Source: Chromatiales bacterium (GTDB lineage Bacteria; Pseudomonadota; Gammaproteobacteria; UBA6429; Thiohalophilaceae). From it: a stretch of 11,442 nt of DNA. A model generated the notes under the pieces. It ran no database searches and was not told the DNA's origin. It saw only the letters and a list, made by a program, of their open reading frames with translations. The stretch is from contig JALUTJ010000292.1 in the NCBI GenBank assembly GCA_027057985.1, positions 1 through 11,442 on the forward strand, read 5' to 3'. Both the position numbers and the translations under genes were made by a program. This document shows, piece after piece, positions 6,042 to 11,442 of this stretch. Each line of letters opens with the position of its first letter. Within the stretch, counting starts at the first letter, position 1.

Positions 6042-7457
6042 ATGGGTATTAATACAAACAAGGACAGTATCTGGGTTGTCGATGATGATCGTTCAATACG
6101 CTGGGTACTGGAAAAAGCCTTAAGCAAGGCCGACATGGATGTACGTACATTCGAAGAAGCAGACAGTGTTATGCGTGCGCTGGAACGTAACCAGCCGGAT
6201 GCAATTATCAGTGATGTGCGTATGCCGGGTATGGATGGTCTTTCCATGCTCGACAAGGTTCATGCAAAACATCCAGACCTTCCCGTTATCATTATTACGG
6301 CACATTCTGATCTCGATAGCGCGGTATCCGCCTATGAAGGTGGTGCATTTGAATACCTGCCGAAACCGTTTGATATCGATGAAGCGGTAGAGCTGACGCG
6401 CCGTGCTGTCAGGCATTACCATGAAGTGGCAAAGGAGCAGCCGGCCGAGGAAATGCAGGAAAAAGAAATTATCGGTGAAGCCCCCTCGATGCAGGAAGTG
6501 TTTCGTGCCATTGGCCGCCTGTCACGATCAAATATTACGGTGTTGATTAATGGTGAATCAGGAACGGGTAAAGAACTGGTTGCCGAAGCATTACATCGCC
6601 ACAGTCCACGGGCAGATAATGCCTTTATTGCTCTGAACATGGCGGCGATACCACGTGATTTACTGGAATCCGAACTTTTTGGGCATGAAAAGGGTGCCTT
6701 TACCGGGGCGCAGGCCGCACGAAAGGGCCGGTTTGAACAGGCAGACGGCGGCACATTGTTCCTCGATGAAATCGGTGATATGCCAGCTGAATTACAGACT
6801 CGCCTGCTTCGTGTGCTGGCCGATGGTGAGTTTTACCGGGTGGGTGGACATAGCCCGGTAAAAGTGGATGTTCGTATTATCGCGGCAACACATCAGAACC
6901 TGGAAGAACGAGTGGAAGCCGGTGAGTTCCGTGAAGATCTCTTCCACCGTCTGAATGTGATTCGCATCCATATCCCGGCATTGCGTGAGCGACGCGAAGA
7001 TATTGGCCTGCTGGTCAAGCACTTTCTGCAAAATGCCGCAGCAGAACTGAATATGGAACCAAAAACGCTGGATGAAGAGTCCCTGGCTTTTCTGAGCAGT
7101 CTGGACTGGCCAGGCAATGTGCGCCAGTTACAGAACACCTGTCGCTGGCTTACCGTAATGGCACCGGGACAGGAAGTGCATATTGATGATCTGCCACCGG
7201 AATTACTGAAAAAAGAATCCACGACTCAGATGAGTGATGACTGGGTCAAAGTATTACAGCACTGGGCGGAGCGGCAACTGGCAAATGGCGAAAAAGATCT
7301 ATTCGACAAGGCGACACCCGATTTTGAAAGAGTGCTGATCCAGGCTGCACTACATGCCGCAGGTGGACGACGACAGGATGCCGCACGTCTGCTCGGTTGT
7401 GGACGAAACACACTGACACGCAAGATCAAAGAGCTGGGAATGGAAGACAGCGTGTAA
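6042..7457 (+). CDS. ntrC: Nitrogen regulation response regulator NtrC (GlnG)
   Basis: A 471-residue sigma-54-dependent activator. The receiver domain (about 8-125) has the acidic pocket D15/D16, phosphoacceptor D58 (SDVRMPG), T86 and K108. The AAA+ domain (about 143-370) has Walker A GESGTGKE (171-178), the sigma-54-contacting GAFTGA loop (218-223) and Walker B GTLFLDEIG (237-245). A Fis-type helix-turn-helix (about 438-465, RRQDAARLLGCGRNTLTRKI) ends the protein and reads the TGCACCA palindromes seen in this window. All key residues are intact. Phosphorylated by NtrB, it hydrolyses ATP to open sigma-54 promoters, most obviously that of glnA here. AAAAGG at 6024-6029 lies 12 bases before the ATG. 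No clear terminator follows the stop. Confidence 0.98.
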   Translation: MGINTNKDSIWVVDDDRSIRWVLEKALSKADMDVRTFEEADSVMRALERNQPDAIISDVRMPGMDGLSMLDKVHAKHPDLPVIIITAHSDLDSAVSAYEGGAFEYLPKPFDIDEAVELTRRAVRHYHEVAKEQPAEEMQEKEIIGEAPSMQEVFRAIGRLSRSNITVLINGESGTGKELVAEALHRHSPRADNAFIALNMAAIPRDLLESELFGHEKGAFTGAQAARKGRFEQADGGTLFLDEIGDMPAELQTRLLRVLADGEFYRVGGHSPVKVDVRIIAATHQNLEERVEAGEFREDLFHRLNVIRIHIPALRERREDIGLLVKHFLQNAAAELNMEPKTLDEESLAFLSSLDWPGNVRQLQNTCRWLTVMAPGQEVHIDDLPPELLKKESTTQMSDDWVKVLQHWAERQLANGEKDLFDKATPDFERVLIQAALHAAGGRRQDAARLLGCGRNTLTRKIKELGMEDSV

Positions 7458-7828
7458 TTAGTTGTTCTAAATACCTGTTCACTGAAGGCTAATGAAAGAG
7501 TTTAGGAGGTAGAAAGCCCATTGTCGATCAAGACCGTGGGCCGCAGGGGCAAGGATTGTTCCAGACAATCCTGTTGCATTTCCGCCATCCCTGGCGGTCA
7601 AGGCGGCCCCCGAGCCTACAGGGGTGAGTTTTGTTACTAACGAAACGAACGGGAGCACAGGGAGGTGCGACCTGGACTTTCTTTGTGGAGCTGGAGGCGT
7701 AACAAAGAAAGTATTTACGGCGTGTCTTGATCGGCAATGGCTGAAGTACCTCTGTTTACAATGAGCAAAATTACATTTTAAGTCTTTAAACTGGCTAGGT
7801 ATTTGGAACAGCTAATTAGAACGCGCCG
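7458..7828. other. Convergent intergenic region (371 bases)
   Basis: This lies between the 3' ends of ntrC (+) and the MshQ-like gene (-). Apart from the inverted-repeat element at 7518-7740 it holds AT-rich flanks of about 60 and 90 bases. I find no gene, tRNA or good rho-independent terminator in those flanks for either strand. Termination may rely on the element's hairpins or on Rho. Confidence 0.6.
7518..7740. mobile_element. MITE-like structured repeat with terminal inverted repeats
   Basis: A 223-bp segment bounded by 17-bp inverted ends: CCATTGTCGATCAAGAC (7518-7534), and at 7724-7740 the reverse complement with one change (T to C at base 7). Inside are nested perfect inverted repeats. 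GGGCCGC (7538-7544) pairs with GCGGCCC (7603-7609) and encloses two hairpins, GGATTGT/ACAATCC (7553-7571) and CCGCCA/TGGCGG (7582-7597). A separate hairpin, ACTTTCTTTGT/ACAAAGAAAGT (7676-7712), lies near the right end. It has no transposase, and its open frames look like by-products of the structure. It sits between the convergent ntrC and MshQ-like genes, a typical place for non-autonomous repeats. I see no convincing target-site duplication. Multi-copy status cannot be shown from this window. Confidence 0.7.
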
Positions 7829-10800
7829 CTAGAAAACCTCACGCCAGTGAATAATCCGATCATCACCACGGTAAATACCAAACGAGGCCGTCCCGAGTGG
7901 ATCGTTGTCATGATTGCCATCACCATCCCAGTCAAACTTTAACCAGGCAGGGGATGTCAGACTGACACCAATATCACCGGTAAAACCCGCACCCGGTGCC
8001 TTGAGATTGATATTAAAGCTGCCACTCGAAGGTGGTTCGCTAAACTGGGGTTTACTGGCATCAGCGGTACAGGTGAAGTCCGTCGTGCCAATACTATTGC
8101 CTGCATCATCCCAGAGACAGGTTTGTCCATTACCGGTTCCCAGAGTTATCGGATCAGTACCAATATCGGAGAGCACAACATCGATGGTAGTACAGGTATC
8201 AGCCGTATTCACTGCAAAATCGCCCGAGGTATAGTATTCAACGCCAGCGGTAACGGCCAGATCAACCAGCTCTGAGCCAAAGGTATTTTGTACCCGGGTG
8301 CGACCACTACGAATCTCGGTACTGCCTTCAGTATAGCCATTTGAAGAAATAGCGGTATCAGTCGTATCGGTGGCGCGTATCGCCAGGTTATAGGGCTCGG
8401 TTTCTTTACTGTTAAAAGTATAGCTAATCGTTGACTGTGTACCAATTCCAGCAGTGAACGAGGTAATACTATTATTGCTAAAGCTGCCATTGGCGGTAGC
8501 TGGAACAGTGGCATCCGATAGCGCGGTGCCAAAGGCAAAGGCATCACGGTAATTTTGTGTGGTAGCATTGAAAAGATTGCGGGCGTAAGCAGTAACCGTG
8601 AATGGTTGACCGGAATAAGTAAAGCTGGAACCACCACTACAGCCGTGGGTAACCAGGGTTTCAAAATGGTGCGGATAAAAACGTCCAACATAACTACTGC
8701 GACCAAGGAGTTTTGCCGTTTCGGTGGCACCGATGCCGAGATAATCGCCATCGTTTACGTTTGAATATATTTCGATAATGCCCACCTCGGGGAAATTAAT
8801 GGTTGAAGAACTGCCTGTACCATTTGCGATATTAAAGCTGGTAATACGGCGGCCATTGGCGGAAGAATCACCAAGCCCAGGATCGGTACCGGGTGAAGGT
8901 TGATTGAGCAGTGAGTTAAGGACGACCTGCTCTATTGTACTTTCCTGACCATAGTTTAAGGTGACGGTATTATCCGATAGATCCGCATTATTTGCAGGGT
9001 TAGTGTCGGTAGCTTCATGACCATCGGCAATACCATCATTGGCGGTACCGGATGGATTACCATCATCATCCGCCTGCTGCCAGGCAACACCGCGTACGTT
9101 AACGGTGAAGTCAGTACCTGCCGTGGTAAAGGCTGAACCGGCGGCACTGCTTGCTGCCGGATTACCAGTGATAGTGGTATAAAAGGCAAAGGGGCGAACG
9201 ACAAAAGAGGCACTGCCTGACATATAGTTACCTGAAGGGGTAGTACCATCTGCCAGCAGGATATTATGACGGGCATGTAATTCCATAGCGCCTGCTTCTG
9301 GATAGGTGAAGCTAATTGTTGCCTTACCGTTAGCATCAAAGGCAATCGAACGAGTATCATAACTACTACTACCCGCAGCACCATTATCATTATTGGTTGC
9401 TGTCAGGTCACCCGTTACTGTCGCACTGGTGAGGTTAAAAAGTTTCCCTGCAATACAACTGGATGGATTCTTACATTCTGCGGCAAAATCAATATTCAGG
9501 GTTTGATTCTGGAAAGCAGGAAGACACTGAGACGGATCATTGTCTGAGGCACGTACCGCCTGCAGGGTAATCGTTTTAGCATTATAACCCGTATCAGAGG
9601 GTTTGCCCGATAACTGCACAGGTATGGTAGTATTGCCATCCGTTTCATTATTAAAAATAAAGCCACTACTGCTAAAAACGAGATCACAGCTGATCACATT
9701 ACCGGCGCTGTCTTTGCAGACATTGGCGTTTGAAGGTGTGGGACTAATGCTGCTGGTGCTGAGTGTCACCGTTTCTGCAACAGTATGTTTTAATCTGTAA
9801 TTTGCCGAGCCGGTAAATGTCTTGCTGTCACCACTTACCCAGCCAGTTGGTGATAATGTAACAGAAACAATATTTGGATAAAGCGGTGTTGTACAGTTCG
9901 CATTGGCGCAGGCCTTAACTGTGATATCTTCCGCGTTACAGGTGACAGCGTTACCATCATGAATAAATTCTAGATGATGAAATGGGGTAGAGACAGGCTT
10001 CAGGGTTAATGCATTAATATCAGCATTGCCAGAAAATCTATTTTCATCAAAATAAACAGAAGCAGTATTAGCAACAGGATCATATTCTACTATTGAGCCA
10101 TCACTAAAAGTTGTCCCGGCCAAAGTAGCAGAACCTGTTGTTGAAAGAAGAATATGACCATTTGACATAATATAAACGCCATCGACATCTTCATTTGTAT
10201 TACTAAACAGGTTACCACCATCGAAGTAAAGGCTTGCAGTTTTAGTGACCGGATCATAGGCTACCAGGTCATCATCTCCAAAATTTAAACCTCCCAGTCT
10301 GGCATTTCCTGTCGTTGATAATATAATTCGACCATCATCCAGAATATGAACAGCATCAATATCTTCATTGCCATTGCTGAAATTAGCACCACCATCGAAA
10401 TAGAGCGTAGCAGTATCGGTAGAAGGGTCATAAGCAACCAGGTCATCATCTCCAAAAGAGAGGCCACCAAGAGTTGCATTCCCGGTAGTTGACAGGATAA
10501 TCACACCATTGGCAAGAACATGAACCGCATTGATGTCTTCATTAGCAGAGAAAAGATTTTCATTAAAATATAAAGATGCGCTATTTAAGGTAGCATTATA
10601 TTCAGCCAGTGAGCCATCAGAAAATGTTAAGCTGCCAAGAGTTTCAGTCTGATCAGTAGAAATAATGAGATTCTGAGCACTACTACCGCAAGAGGGACAG
10701 CTACGATTAGTTGGATCGGGATTATTATAATAACCGTTAATTTCCTCGGTTGGGAGTGCGCGCCGATAAATCCGTACTTCATCGATTAGACCATCAAATT

Positions 10801-11442
10801 CACGTCCTGCAAAGAACTGATCTGCACCAATATGTAAAGGATCGGTATTGGTGAGAAGTGTTTCATTATAATTTCGGGTGCCGCGTTCGACGCCATTGAT
10901 AACAATTCGCTGGCTGCCTGGTTCATAGACAATCGCAACATGAGTCCAGGTGTTGGTGGGTATGGTCGTGGTAGAAGTAAAAGAACGAGTATTTCCAGCG
11001 CTATTGTTCCACCACCAGTAGATTCTACCTGAGGAATCAATATGAAATTCATAATTCTCATCCTTGGAGACAATAGATTTAAGGCCACTGGATGGGATTG
11101 AGCGTGGCCGGATCCAGGCCATAACTGTTAATGTATTCGGGAGATCAAGAGCATTTGTATACGGGACCTCAGCATAATCATTCACCCCGTCTAGAGATAG
11201 TGCGGTACAAATTTTACCTGTAGCCGTAGTAATGCCATTGACTGGATTAGCGTTGATACCATTACCGCTAACATCCTTGATATCACCGGCTGAGCTCAGG
11301 TTACAGTCATCCATTGTCCAGTTAGCAACCAGACCGTAAAGTGTGCTGACTTCAGTTTGACTGAGTTCATGATTATAGATACGGACATCATCCAGACGTC
11401 CATCAAGCTGGTCACTGTTTTGTACTGTAACGGGGTTGCTAT
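7829..11442 (-). CDS. mshQ: MshQ-like LamG/DUF6701 surface protein (N-terminus beyond window)
   Basis: The frame is open to the right edge, giving about 1203 visible residues. The Met at 11314 is internal, because the codons before it encode the end of a LamG domain (LDGRLDDVRIYNHELS). Reading from the N-terminal side there is that partial LamG (11442 to about 11340), a complete LamG/concanavalin-like domain (about 11330-10730, with LDGVNDYAEVP and FDGLIDEVRIYRRAL), a short CPSCG linker, four tandem ~57-residue repeats (10672-9992), and a long DUF6701 region (about 9970-7829). The last includes TVKACANANCTTPLYP and VTLSPTGWVSGD and ends in FGIYRGDDRIIHWREVF. The last two parts are characteristic of MSHA pilus biogenesis protein MshQ. 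LamG domains usually bind glycans or proteins, so a secreted or pilus-associated adhesin-like role is inferred. Upstream msh genes, if any, would lie to the right. No terminator is evident after the TAG. Confidence 0.88.
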   Translation of the reverse strand, partial: SNPVTVQNSDQLDGRLDDVRIYNHELSQTEVSTLYGLVANWTMDDCNLSSAGDIKDVSGNGINANPVNGITTATGKICTALSLDGVNDYAEVPYTNALDLPNTLTVMAWIRPRSIPSSGLKSIVSKDENYEFHIDSSGRIYWWWNNSAGNTRSFTSTTTIPTNTWTHVAIVYEPGSQRIVINGVERGTRNYNETLLTNTDPLHIGADQFFAGREFDGLIDEVRIYRRALPTEEINGYYNNPDPTNRSCPSCGSSAQNLIISTDQTETLGSLTFSDGSLAEYNATLNSASLYFNENLFSANEDINAVHVLANGVIILSTTGNATLGGLSFGDDDLVAYDPSTDTATLYFDGGANFSNGNEDIDAVHILDDGRIILSTTGNARLGGLNFGDDDLVAYDPVTKTASLYFDGGNLFSNTNEDVDGVYIMSNGHILLSTTGSATLAGTTFSDGSIVEYDPVANTASVYFDENRFSGNADINALTLKPVSTPFHHLEFIHDGNAVTCNAEDITVKACANANCTTPLYPNIVSVTLSPTGWVSGDSKTFTGSANYRLKHTVAETVTLSTSSISPTPSNANVCKDSAGNVISCDLVFSSSGFIFNNETDGNTTIPVQLSGKPSDTGYNAKTITLQAVRASDNDPSQCLPAFQNQTLNIDFAAECKNPSSCIAGKLFNLTSATVTGDLTATNNDNGAAGSSSYDTRSIAFDANGKATISFTYPEAGAMELHARHNILLADGTTPSGNYMSGSASFVVRPFAFYTTITGNPAASSAAGSAFTTAGTDFTVNVRGVAWQQADDDGNPSGTANDGIADGHEATDTNPANNADLSDNTVTLNYGQESTIEQVVLNSLLNQPSPGTDPGLGDSSANGRRITSFNIANGTGSSSTINFPEVGIIEIYSNVNDGDYLGIGATETAKLLGRSSYVGRFYPHHFETLVTHGCSGGSSFTYSGQPFTVTAYARNLFNATTQNYRDAFAFGTALSDATVPATANGSFSNNSITSFTAGIGTQSTISYTFNSKETEPYNLAIRATDTTDTAISSNGYTEGSTEIRSGRTRVQNTFGSELVDLAVTAGVEYYTSGDFAVNTADTCTTIDVVLSDIGTDPITLGTGNGQTCLWDDAGNSIGTTDFTCTADASKPQFSEPPSSGSFNINLKAPGAGFTGDIGVSLTSPAWLKFDWDGDGNHDNDPLGTASFGIYRGDDRIIHWREVF
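9992..10672 (-). repeat. Four tandem ~57-residue coding repeats in the MshQ-like gene
   Basis: Copies lie at 10672-10505 (56 aa), 10504-10331 (58), 10330-10157 (58) and 10156-9992 (about 55). The shared pattern is ILSTTGNATLGGLxFGDDDL, then VAYDPxTxTASLYFDGG, then FSNxNEDIDAVHIL. The middle two are most alike, also in DNA: the same 21-base stretch begins near 10263 and again near 10437, exactly 174 bases apart. This suggests fairly recent duplication. The repeats are beta-rich and acidic. I do not recognise a named domain. Confidence 0.9.

Noticed and set aside
7504..7640. Perfect AGGAGGT followed by TTG at 7521 and a 39-codon open frame
   Set aside because: The frame lies within the structured repeat and starts with TTG inside its terminal inverted repeat. 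A chance Shine-Dalgarno match is more likely than a gene.
7528..7737. 69-residue reading frame on the minus strand
   Set aside because: It spans the inverted-repeat element almost exactly, resembles no protein family I know, and is best explained as a by-product of the repeat.
11312..11314. ATG at 11314 as the start of the MshQ-like gene
   Set aside because: The same frame continues upstream to the window edge with clear LamG sequence and no signal peptide follows this Met, so it is an internal codon.

Overview
The window reads as the chromosome of a moderate-GC gammaproteobacterium. Three things point there: an E. coli-like glnA/ntrB/ntrC set with the matching NtrC/sigma-54 control sites, a DUF4124 gene between glnA and ntrB, and an MSHA-pilus-type MshQ protein. 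The sulfur-transfer genes on the left would suit a sulfur-metabolising aquatic lineage, but this is inference and the species cannot be named from the sequence.

Layout. Positions 1-2497 (+) hold a sulfur-transfer and metal cluster: the 3' part of a PP-loop tRNA-thiouridylase-like protein cut by the window edge, a small TusA-family sulfur carrier, and a cation diffusion facilitator whose ATG overlaps the tusA stop. Positions 2498-7457 (+) hold the nitrogen-control region: a compact regulatory region, glnA, a strong terminator, a small exported DUF4124 protein, a second NtrC-type regulatory region, then ntrB and ntrC. Positions 7458-7828 are a 371-base convergent intergenic region containing a roughly 223-bp element with terminal inverted repeats and several nested hairpins, and no credible gene. 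Positions 7829-11442 (-) are most of a very large MshQ-like surface protein whose start lies beyond the right edge.

How the genes work together. NtrB and NtrC form the two-component system that senses nitrogen status and activates sigma-54 promoters. The glnA upstream region carries two NtrC-type sites 31 bp apart, a likely sigma-70 promoter overlapping the second, a consensus IHF site inside an inverted repeat, and a near-consensus sigma-54 promoter, at spacings close to the E. coli glnA arrangement as I remember it. A second near-perfect NtrC palindrome and a good sigma-54 -24/-12 element precede ntrB, suggesting that ntrBC is itself activated by NtrC.

The less ordinary items are the hairpin-rich mobile-looking element at 7518-7740, the four-copy ~57-residue repeat in the MshQ-like protein, the sigma-54 promoter directly before ntrB, and the C-terminal extension of the metal transporter. 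I see no CRISPR array, defence system, phage, transposase, rRNA or tRNA. Most of the window is core metabolism, and no wholly new multi-gene system is evident.
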